Origin: Ophiosphaerella korrae
Lineage: Eukaryota; Ascomycota; Dothideomycetes; Pleosporales; Phaeosphaeriaceae
DNA length: 58,996 bases
Assembly: GCA_028456385.1 (NCBI GenBank)
Contig: JALNQF010000257.1
Coordinates: 1-58,996, forward strand
Direction: 5' to 3'
Shown here in pieces: positions 23,240 through 33,732 of this stretch (positions within the stretch are counted from its first letter, which is position 1; every line of letters starts with the position of its first letter). The position numbers were made by a program, and so were the translations under genes. The notes under the pieces are model-generated. The model had not been told where the DNA came from, did not search any database, and saw only the letters and a program-made list of their open reading frames with translations.

Positions 23240-24504
23240 GGTTGGGTGTGACCTAATAGAGCCAAGTTCATAAGTAGCTCCATTGATCTTAACTGGATAA
23301 CTTATGTGTCAAAAAGAAGAGATTCCTCGATATAGCGTGCTTAAACCAGGCCCCAATCTTATGCATCTTAGTTTAAACTTAGTGAGATCGCTGACACCGG
23401 CTGTGATTGAGAAGCTCATGCACACAGACGATGTTCACTCACATGTCTGTAGATGATAGAACCCTGTCATATTCACTGCAGCTATGATCTTAGCTGATAT
23501 CCCCTGCTACTATAGCAGAGAGAGAGAGCGCAAAAGCACACGAACCCGACACATGGATCAAAAGCAACGGCAATCACGTAGTCGTGACATAGCAAAGTAA
23601 TGTTAATCATTTTAGTGCCAAAAACGCATTAATGTGCCAAAGCGTGCCGATTTCTGAAGCAAATGACTCATAAAATCCATTTGCGAGATCGTGGTGCCAA
23701 GAAAACTCTCTGGACCGGCATCGAAATCAGAAGACGCCATGCGCGTCCGAGGCACACATCCCTCCAAGTAATCGTATACAGCCATGAACCGCCTACCTCG
23801 CATGCTTACTTGTATGCGTGAGAACACGCCCTCTACGGAAAAAGGCTGCAGACCAATACGCCATGCATGGTAGTGCATGTACCCACCTGTTATCGCTGTA
23901 TTTTGACAGGCTCATGCGAGACCACCTGCCTATTGCAACTCGGGTTACTGCTGTATCGTGCCACGTAGAGAATCCCTCTCTATATTAGGAAGCCATATTA
24001 CCTAGCCAGGGCGTAGGAGAAAGGCTAGACCACCACACCATATCGGCTGGCATCGGCGCGTACTAAATTCGCCGCATTCGGAATCAATCTTTCGCTCAGT
24101 CCACCCGTGGCATCCCAGAGATGACACGGAAGCCTAACAGGGTTTCTTACGAAGAGTATAAGAGGTCGACTATCAAAGGTGTTGGACCGGTATACACAAC
24201 TTTATTCCATAACACAACAGCTTCAAGAACATCGATGCCAACCTCCGACTCACGAACACAGATTATCCATCCTGCAGTAAAGGAAACGTAGCTAGCAGAG
24301 AGACATGCGAGTTTTGTGGTGCGCAATTGCCGATCACTGTGGCTAAGGAGGACACGGGTGAAGGTAAGAATGATGTTCCCAATTACTTGTGATTGAGCTA
24401 AAAAATGCCTTAGGGCACTGAGTTGCGGGTCAGACTACATGGAAAAGGTCTGTGGGAGATGATGTTGGTCATGGTTCTTCATGCATGCCATGTCTTTATT
24501 CCCC
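23240..24504. other. No confident gene
   Basis: The minus-strand frame 23612-23878 (88 codons) is unrecognised, and the rest is broken in all frames. A short GAGAGAGAG run occurs near 23520. Confidence 0.4.
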
Positions 24505-24915
24505 TCAGACTTGGAGTCGGGCGAGAGCTTGCTCCCCACGTTCGTCAAGTACGGGATAGTGCTGGAAAGCGTACAGATCGAGCCAGAACTGACGAGCTGC
24601 TTCATGTTGAGGCAAATACTTCCGCAATATAGACTTCCACTCAGTGTCTTCTGTTCCTAAAAGCGTCGGCGCCAAAACACCCAAGACCTGGCGGTTGCGG
24701 TGTATTTTATACAAGTACACCAAGTTAGAAAGCTTATAAGAGTAGAAGTATGGAGCTAGTCTGTAATTGCACTGGTCGTGACCAGCACAAGAACATTTTC
24801 TCTTCGTGCTGGTCACCAGCGAAATGTATTCCTCATATGCTTGTTTGCGTCTGTTCTCCAGTAGTTTGATGGTCGAGTGGCATTGTGGGAGGGACGAGAA
24901 ACCTTCATAATGCAG
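24505..24915 (-). CDS. Unidentified ORF fragment, about 137 codons
   Basis: The open frame continues upstream of the first ATG-like codon to about 24915 and ends at 24505. It reads a Tyr- and Arg-rich protein with a Cys cluster (KRKCSCAGHDQC) followed by amphipathic helices (SYKLSNLVYLYKIHRNRQ; YLPQHEAARQFWLDLYAF). The composition is protein-like rather than random. The start is unclear, so it could be a downstream exon or a fragment. The Cys/His cluster might bind metal, which is speculation. No family recognised. Confidence 0.35.
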   Translation of the reverse strand: MHYEGFSSLPQCHSTIKLLENRRKQAYEEYISLVTSTKRKCSCAGHDQCNYRLAPYFYSYKLSNLVYLYKIHRNRQVLGVLAPTLLGTEDTEWKSILRKYLPQHEAARQFWLDLYAFQHYPVLDERGEQALARLQV

Positions 24916-25736
24916 TGATCAATCCCTTTTGTCATCTGGTGAGTCTGGTTTGTGTTGTTTGAGGGCTTGTTTGCTTCCACACGACCTTGCGGCGATTGTC
25001 ATGCGCTGATTTATGCCTAGTTGCCACCCCGGTTGGTACTTAATGCGGCCGGAGCGCTTTCGACCCCGCTCTTGAGATACGATTAGCGTGCAACTTATCT
25101 TTGGGCGATGGAGCACGTGCTTGTGGCTGTGCACGATTGTGGCTGAAGTCTGCCTTAACTGTGCTTCTTTTTTTGCGTCTTAGTGGACGCATGGCTGATA
25201 GGATGAGGAAAGCTTTACGCGTTGAGGTGGGGTAACCCGGTAGGTGTCCTGACCCGCATGCTGATCCAAAACAGTAGCGATCCTCGAGGTTGCCGGCTAT
25301 CCTAAGCGCGCGGTACCATTTGTTAAATTCATGAATAGATATGTCCCGCGCGCTTCATGTTGGAAGCTGATTGTGTAATACTCTTGATGTGGTAAAGCAA
25401 TGAAAGCCATGCATGCAAGTCGTAGAGGGTGGAGATCTCATGCTGCGAGGTACAGCCTGGTCGCATCTCATAGATGTGCCAGAAGGCTGTGCGCTGAAGT
25501 CGTTCGCCGCGCTATCACGAAAACTCTGAAAAATAGCCCCTCCTTCTCTGTCTAAACTTCAATATATGTCGTACAACATGATCGTAGTCTCAGCTAGCTT
25601 GGCCTAGACAGGATTTATTCGTCAAACAGTGTACAATAAGGGGAAGACGTCGCGGAACCGCCCATGAGCGAATAGCATGCGCATGTAATCCTTGTGTCCG
25701 CATGCAAGTGGCCATTGCGTCAAGCCACTAGGTACC
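24916..25736. other. Spacer without recognised genes
   Basis: Only short frames with no recognisable content. The right end is the 5-bp target duplication of the solo LTR that follows. Confidence 0.4.
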
Positions 25737-25901
25737 TGTCGCAAGTTAGAGCTCTGCTCCATACAATTCAGGTAAGCTTGCAGCAGTAAGCGAGCCGCAC
25801 GAGCCGCTCGAGCTGCTCCACTGTATATAAGTAGCCCAGCTCAGATAGCTCTTCAATCAATCATCATCTCCCACTCATTCCTGAGCTCGCATCTCGCAAC
25901 A
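25737..25901 (+). mobile_element. Solo LTR, family 2, copy A (165 bp)
   Basis: Starts TGTCGCAAG and ends CTCGCAACA, flanked by the perfect 5-bp target duplication GTACC (25732-25736 and 25902-25906). It contains a promoter-like GTATATAAG TATA box. A partly RIP-mutated copy lies at 48620-48774, and heavily RIP-mutated copies at about 57458-57619 and 58495-58658. This copy is the cleanest. Confidence 0.92.
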
Positions 25902-26224
25902 GTACCGCTGTGTCCAGAATGGACATCACGACAGAGCGCCTAGCGTCCGGTTTTCTCATCTCTCTTCCCGCGATCAATCACGACATCAAGTGTGAGCCTC
26001 TGGTGAATTCGACCCGGAGAAATGAATAAGCAGCATAGCCTGCCTGTCAATTCAAGGCGGGCTGAAGTCCCGTCAGACAAGCGGAAACGCCCAGTCCAAG
26101 CGTTAGTCCTGCTATCTCTCCGCCTTCACGAGCTGCTGCCAACGCCTTCAATTGTCCCTGACTGACCAGCAAATTACCTACATTTGCACTCAAAAACGAC
26201 GCCTGTGCCAAGTCACTAACTGCC
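25902..26224. other. Spacer before the regulator relic
   Basis: It contains a short frame starting at 25919 (about 35 codons, MDITTERLASGF...), too short to judge, and the presumed upstream region of the zinc-cluster gene. Confidence 0.35.
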
Positions 26225-27819
26225 TTGACTAGGTGCGATACTTGTAATAATCGGCGCGTAAAATGTTCAGGGAACCAGCCATGTAAACGATGTGACCACC
26301 TATCAATGCAATGTAAGACCGTAATCCGCGGCGCTTTCCGTCTTTTTCCCGGAATCCGTTTGACTCCTGACAATCTTAGGCGAATATCCCGCGCCAGAGA
26401 TGGATAGAGACGCTCTGAAGATTGAAATTGAACGGCTGCAACAGTGTTATGTTCGGCTCGAGAGCGCCCTTGGGTTGCGAATACCTCACAGTATCAATTC
26501 GAGTTTCTTGACATCACTACTCCCTGGTACAGACGCCAAGACTTCAGATAATAACGAGTCGTGTGAGGGGCGACTGCTTCGCCATGGTAAGATTGTACAG
26601 TACAGGGATCTTCTCGAGTTCATGAAGAATTGGTCCTCGGGGGGAGGCTCCAGTGGTAACAAGGCTTGGCCTTTGCCTGCAGGGAAGTTACCCGATATAC
26701 TCGTTGAAATGCGAAACCGCATACAGGATGGCTCGGGTGGCGGCTTTCCTTCTGGGGGCATGTACTGGTGAGGGCTTCGTACAATATTGTCCTTTCGACA
26801 TTCGACTGATTGTGATACTCAATCTAGGTAGAGCGACTTCATTCCTACTCCGTCTATCCAAGCGGGGACCGAACACTCTGAGGGAACAGCATGCTTTAAT
26901 CTTGCTGATGTGCTCTTGGGAGAACACTTGAATGACGTAAAATCTCTACGCGATCGAATACCTAGCATTGTGCTCCTTGCGTTCTATCTGTTTAAGAACG
27001 GTCACCGCCGAGACGCCTATGTGTATCTTGGTCTTGCAGCCGAGTGAGTTTTCAAACACAGACCTATCCCTAGTGTAGATACTAACCCGACAATAACAGT
27101 TCTGCTGAGCTACACCTTGCCTTTGGAAAACACAACCACATCGATGAAGGCGAGAAGCGTATTATGTGGACGCTATATATCCTGACGCATGGTTGTCTCT
27201 CGTAACAGGGCTACCCTCGTGTATTCGCGGGAACGTGCGGCTCGAGATGCCAACCGCCGTTCCGTAAGTATACAAAGCGAATGCCTTCTCCGCTTACTAA
27301 CTCTCTTGCAGCAGCATGCCTCCGTGCCATAGCATTCACGCTCTCGTTGAGCTATCCCGCATATCAAAGGATATTGCTGCCTCTCGAAGTGTCCAAATCA
27401 AAAGCTCAGAAGATGAAGTCCTATATGCGCTTCAAGTGTGGCAAGAGGGGCTTCCGGAGAATTTGCAGATGCCGGACGACCTTTTTCATCAAGATCCAAC
27501 AAGTTACCATTTGCACATGGCATGCAGCCACCTTCGATTATTCACCACGTTTCCTGACTTCATTTCTGTCATCAAAACAGTAATGGCACGGACAGAGACT
27601 TGCAGTGAACGTCTCCTTGGAAAGCCTCACGCCATGATCTGATTGAGCGCTGCGCACCGAATTTTGTTACTGGCTGAGCAGATGAGCAAGTTGGGAAGGA
27701 GGATGCTCGATATTGAGGTAGGATTCTTGGATAGTGGCGCTATGGTCTATACTCGATACTGCCACTCTCAATTGCAGGCGCTGGATGTGGCCAAATGCCT
27801 GGTGGACGTAGCAACTTGA
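26225..27819 (+). pseudogene. Zn(II)2Cys6 transcription factor, decayed
   Basis: The N-terminus has a canonical zinc binuclear cluster, C-x2-C-x6-C-x5-C-x2-C-x6-C (CDTCNNRRVKC...CKRCDHLSMQC), followed by a short linker and a coiled-coil-like stretch (ALKIEIERLQQCYVRLESAL). Downstream exons carry features of the fungal-specific regulatory domain: AYVYLGLAA, ELHLAFGKHN, EKRIMWTLYIL, GLPSCIRGNVRLEMPTAVP. GT-AG introns can be placed at about 26768-26826, 27043-27100, 27262-27311 and 27720-27779. A stop separates the cluster from the coiled coil, another follows the first of these introns, and the frame shifts near 27195. The ancestor would be a nuclear regulator of a metabolic pathway; no target can be inferred. 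Confidence 0.7.
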
Positions 27820-28520
27820 ATAAAATATTGTTCACGATGGGCACAGCTCGGGATGACATCGGGTTGCAACGCACGCACGAGTGCCGTCTTGAACACAGTA
27901 TTGGTATGAATTGAAGCGCACCGTGGAGCCAGCTTGGATGTTCCACTCAACAACGAAAATCACCATCTCCAGCGTACGGTAGGTGACCAACCGCCAGCGG
28001 AGCTGTTGCGCAATTTCGCATTCGCCATGTCCGAAGCAAATTCCATCTTCTGGCTACCTAGCGCTAATATCAAAGCTGCGGGTGTATCACTTTAAGATCT
28101 TTCTGAATTCTCTCGCAAATTGTTGTTCCTCAGTTGACTTTCTGACATTTCGAGCAGGTGACGTGTGCAGTCGCTGCTTGGTTCGCAGGTGGGAAGGGCT
28201 CGGCCTGCAGTCGGTGTGCATGCACGCTTGGTCGAGAACATTCCTTCATAATGCCGCTCGAGGAGCTTCTTTAAGCATGTTCCGAATTTTAGGCGCGGGC
28301 ATCTTAACCTGCCGAGCTTCGGCTTATAGTCATTCAAAAGACGGAACAGATCCTCATGCCAATATATAAGTAACATTAGGAGTCGACCGGTAAACTCCCG
28401 TCGTCTCGAAGACTACTACTATAAAAGCTGCAAAGAGATAGAGCGACTCAACTATACTCTCGTGCTGATCTTAGCTGTATACTTTTTTCCCCCGCCACGA
28501 GAGCGTATCCATTGTCTAGC
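27820..28520. other. No gene recognised
   Basis: Plus- and minus-strand frames (for example 27983-28369) overlap and lack recognisable content. A TATAAAAG motif occurs near 28420. Confidence 0.4.
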
Positions 28521-28790
28521 TCAGGCCGAGTCTAGGCATATCCTCGAAGCCTTCTAGGATCTCCTTGATGACCTTGGGTACCGATTCTTAAAAAGGGTAC
28601 AAACAGTGCGCCGATGAAATCACATGCAGCTGCAAACCAAACAAACCGCTGCGAAAGGTTTGATTACATTATTGGCGTAGTAGCTAGAGGTAGAAGGATG
28701 TTCTCGACAGCATTGAAGATTGCAGTGGCGATACCGTAGCCGACTGCAGTGCACAGTCGGGTGAGAGATGCGGGGCAACTGTACCAGTGT
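28521..28790 (-). pseudogene. 3' fragment of an unidentified membrane-protein-like gene
   Basis: A minus-strand frame reads a hydrophobic segment (AVGYGIATAIFNAVENILLP) and a short charged C-terminus ending in a stop, with internal TAA codons. It could be the end of a transporter, but only this remnant is present and the assignment is weak. Confidence 0.25.
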
Positions 28791-28869
28791 CAGACAAGAT
28801 CTTGTGGCTAGTTGGCAACCACATCGTTGCCTACATAAGCCTACGATAGCGTCCAGTCTTCTACTACGA

Positions 28870-31034
28870 TGTGTCTTGATCTTAGCACCTTTCAAGTTGG
28901 GTGGATATTTCTCTCCCTCGCACGCTGCTTCATCGTCCGGCTGAACGGTTTAGTCATTGATCTCTTCTCCTTGATATATTTCAATCTCAGCTTCCTCAGA
29001 TCTCTTCTTCTATATGGACGCTACATAAGGATCATTAGCGGCCTTCGATTGACCTTTAAGAGGTTGCACTACCTTCTGCTAGGAAGATGCTCTCTTACCG
29101 ATCTTCTCTTCATGTATTGTCCTTGGTTTTGAAGTAGCCGCCAAGCCAACAGGAGGTACATTCGCGTCTTGAGGAAATGGATACAATGCGCTGCTCCAAT
29201 CCTTGCCGAAGAATGATACAACAAAGTTTTTCTTCACGAAAAAGGAGTCCACAGGCCCAGCATCTCCCAGAGAGCGCTGTATGGTTGGCAGGAACATGAG
29301 ATCCTTGTCTGCAGCGTGTGAAAACTCATGTGGTCTACCACATCTGCGATTGCGAGCCTCCGTGCATGGCTTAGACCGAAGAATATGACCCTCGGAAGAA
29401 GCTAATTTTTTCGCCGAATTTATCATCTCCGATATTCGACCTGTGTAGCGTTCTAACTCGCTATCGTTAAAAAAATACTGATCTGGCGGACGAGTATCAA
29501 GAAGCATCCTCCTTGCATGTACCAAGCTTGGGTTAGTAATAAGATCTTGTTGATTCTACTAGCTGAACAAGTCTGGCGGCAAGAGCCGCGAAATCGTGCT
29601 AGAGCCACGCATTGGGTTCATTTGCGATCGTCGAGGCTCCGTAGCTTCCTTCTTTACTGTGATCCTTATCATTCCAGGGAAATGTCTCATTGCGAAGAGC
29701 CAAAGTTGCAGATAAGAGCAGTTGAAGGCTTCACTGGCTTTCAAGGATCTATGCCTGCTGAACTTGCCGTCGGCCCCTCCGACGTAGAGTTCTAGGGGGG
29801 TATTTAAAAGCAGCGGCAAAAGAGTTCTTCACTGAGGTTTTTGGATGTGAATCTAAAATGCCTTTTAAGACTATTGCACAAGGTTCTACGTAGGTGAGGT
29901 TGTTGAAGAATGTCTGCACGGTAGGTATCAGCGATGGTATGCTTAACAAGCACATCAACAGCTGAGACCTTATTCGCTGGTCTCCAATATAAGGGAATAA
30001 CAATCCGCTTGCCATGCCTGCTGTTATCTCGGTCCGGTCCACGATAGATGCCATTAGTGCTCTGAGCTCAAGAAACTCGATAGTAGCATCGTCGATAGCC
30101 CAGACCTCTTTGTCGAGGCAACGAAGGACTGGATCCCATGTCTCGTTTACCTGTTTGAGATACTGAGCGTGTTCCTTTTGGAATTAGCAGATCTTTCGCT
30201 GGTTGGAGGAGCTGGAATTACTTCGTCGCATTTGACCCGGAAAACGCCCAGCTTGATAGGTAACCAGAAGCCTAGAACAAGTAAAGAGTGGCCTACCTCC
30301 TTCATTATAGATTCTTTGTTGAGCAATTGCTTTACGTCTTTCGTTATACTATTACTAATACCTTTCCACCACCATTGCTCATTATCTAGTCGTTGATGTA
30401 ACTAACACATACGTAGCATTCTAAAAGCTTCGCCAGAAGGGGTGTCTTTAGGGCTCGAATAATGCTCTATTTCGTGGAAATCAGCCCCGCTGTAAGCAAT
30501 GATATGGGTATGGAATATGCCAAAACTTGGCGCAATACCTTCAACATACAACCGAACGTTCTACCATCTTTTCTCTACTAGAAGTAGAGACTGCCCAGCT
30601 AGCACCAAATTGTAACCCTGTAGAACGTGCAGGGATTCTTTCTCGAGATATCCAGGTTCTAGGAAGAGTCCGTTACTTGGGTGTTTCAAAAGTGCATCTG
30701 GCTTGACATTCGCTTCGCTCAACGCCACCTGTAATTGCTTATCGCATACAAGGACACAGAGAATGCTTATTTCACCATTTTGTATGCAATCCTCAACGGC
30801 GACACCGTATTTAGGCCAAGGTGCACCTTCTCCGTTCAGTCCTTCATTCCGGCGCGAGCTTATTCTTGTGATACAGAGGGGATCAGAAGGTACTCTAGCG
30901 GTCCCTCGAAAAGATATTCTTTTGTCGATCATAATGAAGTAAACGTGGGGAACAAGCACGATTGTACGGTAGGAAAGGTGGAGCGAGCGAGGTGTTGAGG
31001 CCCAAGAACTTCTTAAGACTGGATCGGGGCGCAT
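28870..31034 (-). pseudogene. DUF3723-type gene, inactivated
   Basis: Consecutive minus-strand frames carry the order I associate with the fungal DUF3723 family: GTARVPSDPLCI, DKQLQVALSEANVKPDALL, LYVEG..., WWWKGISNSITKDVKQLL, a Leu-rich helical part with SLIPTVQTFFNNLTYVEPC, then YLQLWLFAMRHFP and ARRMLLDTRPPDQYFF, and a charged C-terminal tail. The frame is interrupted by TAG/TAA codons at Gln-like positions, including three in the tail (28880-29080), and by a shift at a C6 run near 29800. The stops fit RIP. DUF3723 genes are known as frequent cargo of Starship elements; the molecular function is not established. No intact copy is in the window. Confidence 0.7.
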
Positions 31035-31342
31035 GCACGAGAGGCTTCTCTAGACGGAGATCCGAAGACAGGATCTGGAGAACGGCGATGCATTTCCAGG
31101 ATCTGGGTGCACGCACGGGAGGCCTGCTTAAACGGGAGGCTGGAAGACAGGATCTGGAGCCACGTACGGTAGAAGCGCTCAGGCGGTAGAAGCTGGAAGA
31201 GGGCGACGCATTTCCTGGATCTGGGTGCACGCACGGGAGGCCTGCTTAAGCGGGAGGTCGGAAGACAGGATCTGGAGTCACGTACGGTAGAAGCGCTTAC
31301 GCGGGAGAAGCTGGAAGAGGGCGATGCATTTCCTGGATTTGG
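31018..31342. repeat. 118-bp tandem repeat, about 2.7 copies
   Basis: Copies spaced by exactly 118 bp share GATCTGGGTGCACGCACGGG (31100 and 31218) and a final partial copy begins at 31336. The first copy (31018-31099) is shorter and more diverged. Frames on both strands here are repeat-derived. It begins at the end of the DUF3723 relic. Confidence 0.88.
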
Positions 31343-32689
31343 GTGCGATGAACACTCTGAGTAACGTTAACGCGATTGGCCTCTGATTCAATGGCATAAA
31401 AGCTAGCTTTGCATTTGAAAGTGATTGGGTGGCCTTGCCGCCGGCTATGCTTGACTCACCACACTAAGATAACCTTTCACTTCGAATATTTTAGAGGTGA
31501 TGTTCTTTCTCCAGCACCAGCCGTTTTCAATGGTCACTCTTAATCTATACGGCCCTATTCAAGACCGCCGATTGGCCCATTTCTGGGACCTTTTCTATGG
31601 CCTCTGAGACTATTTTTCAACCGTCTGTTCTCAGGACCGCCAATCGCACTACCCATTTGACCCATATTTGGGACTTTGCCCGTTCTCAAGATCGCCCGTC
31701 TCAAGACCGCCCATTTTTGCCCTTTTTTGGGACCTTTGCCGGCTCTCTAGACTGTCTGTCTCAAGACTGCTCAGAAGTTGTGCCTGGTGATGTCCTGCGG
31801 CATCCTGTCACGCAGGGATGAACGCTACTACGGTCCGATCCCAACTTGTATTCGGGAGCTAGAATCAGGAAACAGGACCCAGAATACGACACCCACCTGG
31901 GCCAAAAACAGGAAACGGAAGCGTATAGTATGCTTACTCCTAGAATAGAGCAATAATTACCCCTAAGTTTTCTGTGCCTTCCGGTCTCGTGCCATGCCAA
32001 AAATAGAAATTCAGCATAAAGAGGTTGTGCGGCTTTGCGACTGTCATTACTAATAGTGCAACCTCATCCTCATCCGCGTCTCCCTCAAACCTCCCTCTCC
32101 AACGTCATGCGCTCCGTCGTTCAGGTAGGCAAGCCTCACTTCAACGTGAGTAGCACTTACACCAAGCAGGATTCTAATGCCAATGAGCCGCTCCTAAGTC
32201 ACGCGCATTCTCGTATGAGAGGAGAGGAGAGGAGGTATGATGGGTATCTTGTTACAGTGCTTAGCGAATGCGGCTTCCCCTCGAACGCGGTTGCAGCAAA
32301 GTTTGCGCCACACGGTGAGCAGGGATCATGTCGCCCCACTTTACCTAGTAAGCGTAGCGTCAGCCTGTCAGCAGAGTGCAGTAAGCAGTAAATACACGGC
32401 TTTTAGTACTACACTTAGCAAAGCATCACACCAAACTGCAACTTGCAATAGCCTACGCCCTTGGGCAATCTAGGTAATGAGAGCTGTCGACCCTTGATTC
32501 AGCTAATGTATAGCCATTGTGCATATCACACATGTGTAGTATAGTACTTTATGCGACAAAGAGAAGATTTGGATCTAATTATCGGATATTCACTAGTTTG
32601 CAACACGATTCCTGAGCGTGGAAAGAGTTCAACAGACATCGCGATAACGAGAACGATCTGAACCAAATAGTTTCTCACATCTTTTCTAA
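31343..32689. other. Repeat-derived spacer
   Basis: About 31560-31790 has recurring short blocks (CAAGACCGCC, TTTGGGACCTTTGCC) that look like a degenerate tandem repeat. GAGAG-rich sequence lies near 32216. The plus-strand frame 32035-32391 is unrecognised. No gene is supportable. Confidence 0.4.
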
Positions 32690-33720
32690 CATCCGCTTGT
32701 ACATCTCCTCCAACTCGCCTTGCTTGCCTTGATAGGCAAAGAGCATGCCCAAGCACCCAAGTGTGTTGAGGGTCGCAAGATAATCAAGCCCAAGTGCTTA
32801 TTCTCTTCCTTCTCATGCGCATCGGTACATCCGTTCATCCCTATCTAGCTTGCCTTGGTTTACAAAGAAGCCGCCCAGATTATTGATCATTTCAAATCTC
32901 AATATAGAATTGGCCCTGAATGTCTGTTCATACCCTCTGAATGCTCGCGAAAACATCTCTTCTACCTGAACTAGCTCGTGGTGTTCGTCGTAGAGAAGGC
33001 CCAAATTGTTGACCGCTTAAAGTGTCAATGTACAGTATAATTAGGTCCATAGAGACGTTATACATTACTTAAATTGCTCACAGTTTTGAGCATCAGTGTA
33101 TAATTAGCTCCAAGTATCCGTTCTCTTCCTTCCAGCGCCCGTAGCAACAAGATCTCCGTCTCGGCATTCTTGCTTTGCTTGGAGTACACCTGTCAGATGA
33201 GTTGCACGATCAGATGCGCGATCAGATGCGCGATAGCATGTGCGCAGAGAGGCGCAACAGATTCTGGGTGTACCTGGAATCTGCTGATTGGCTCGCTTAA
33301 GCTAGTGCGGCGATCTGATTGGCTCGGCGCACGAGCATGACGATCGCCAAGTCGCCAACCCCGCCGCAGCTGAAAAGATCGCAGCCTCGACCTTCACGAG
33401 CAAAGGAATCAAACAAAGGATCTCACATGCAAGGAGATAGACTACGTCAGTACAACTGATACAACAAAGGAACCAGCACCTCAACAGAATGAGTGCTGAG
33501 GATCCAGCTCGCCGCCGTCTCGAGAGACCCAGCCGAGACCGCCGCAGCGCAGATACATGGATAGAGCGCAGGGCCAGGGATAGACAGACACAGAGATCAA
33601 TCAATCAACTCTTTTCTGACTTCAATTCACATTCATCAATTTGCGACCGCAAATCTGACAACACCTCACCCAACTTGTGCACCGTTTCCATCGATGAAGA
33701 GTGGTTTATCACATTTCATT
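32690..33720 (-). pseudogene. TPR-repeat gene split by a solo LTR
   Basis: The minus strand on both sides of the LTR reads tetratricopeptide repeats. Upstream of the LTR the frame reads into HKLGEVY, and across the LTR and one target copy it continues SKQSKNAETEILLLRALEGR. Further on come LLYDEHHELVQVEEMFSRAF, INNLGGFFVNQGKLDRDERMYR and LNTLGCLGMLFAYQGK. Besides the 470-bp insertion the frame is lost near 32815 and 32735. Such repeats are typical of fungal NB-ARC/TPR or kinesin-light-chain-like proteins. No nucleotide-binding domain is seen, so only the repeat end remains. Confidence 0.65.
33191..33660 (+). mobile_element. Solo LTR, family 1, copy C (470 bp)
   Basis: TGTCAGAT...ATCTGACA termini with the perfect 5-bp target duplication ACACC (33186-33190 and 33661-33665). 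It is the longest of the three copies, with extra GATCAGATGCGC repeats at the 5' end. It lies inside a TPR gene on the opposite strand. The lack of RIP suggests that this insertion is young or escaped mutation. Confidence 0.95.
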
Positions 33721-33732
33721 CATACTGTCTGC

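Noticed and set aside
33302..33604. 100-codon ORF in the LTR, also seen in the other LTR copies
   Set aside because: It lies wholly inside the LTR in all copies and its length varies with repeat number; there is no sign of protein-level conservation.
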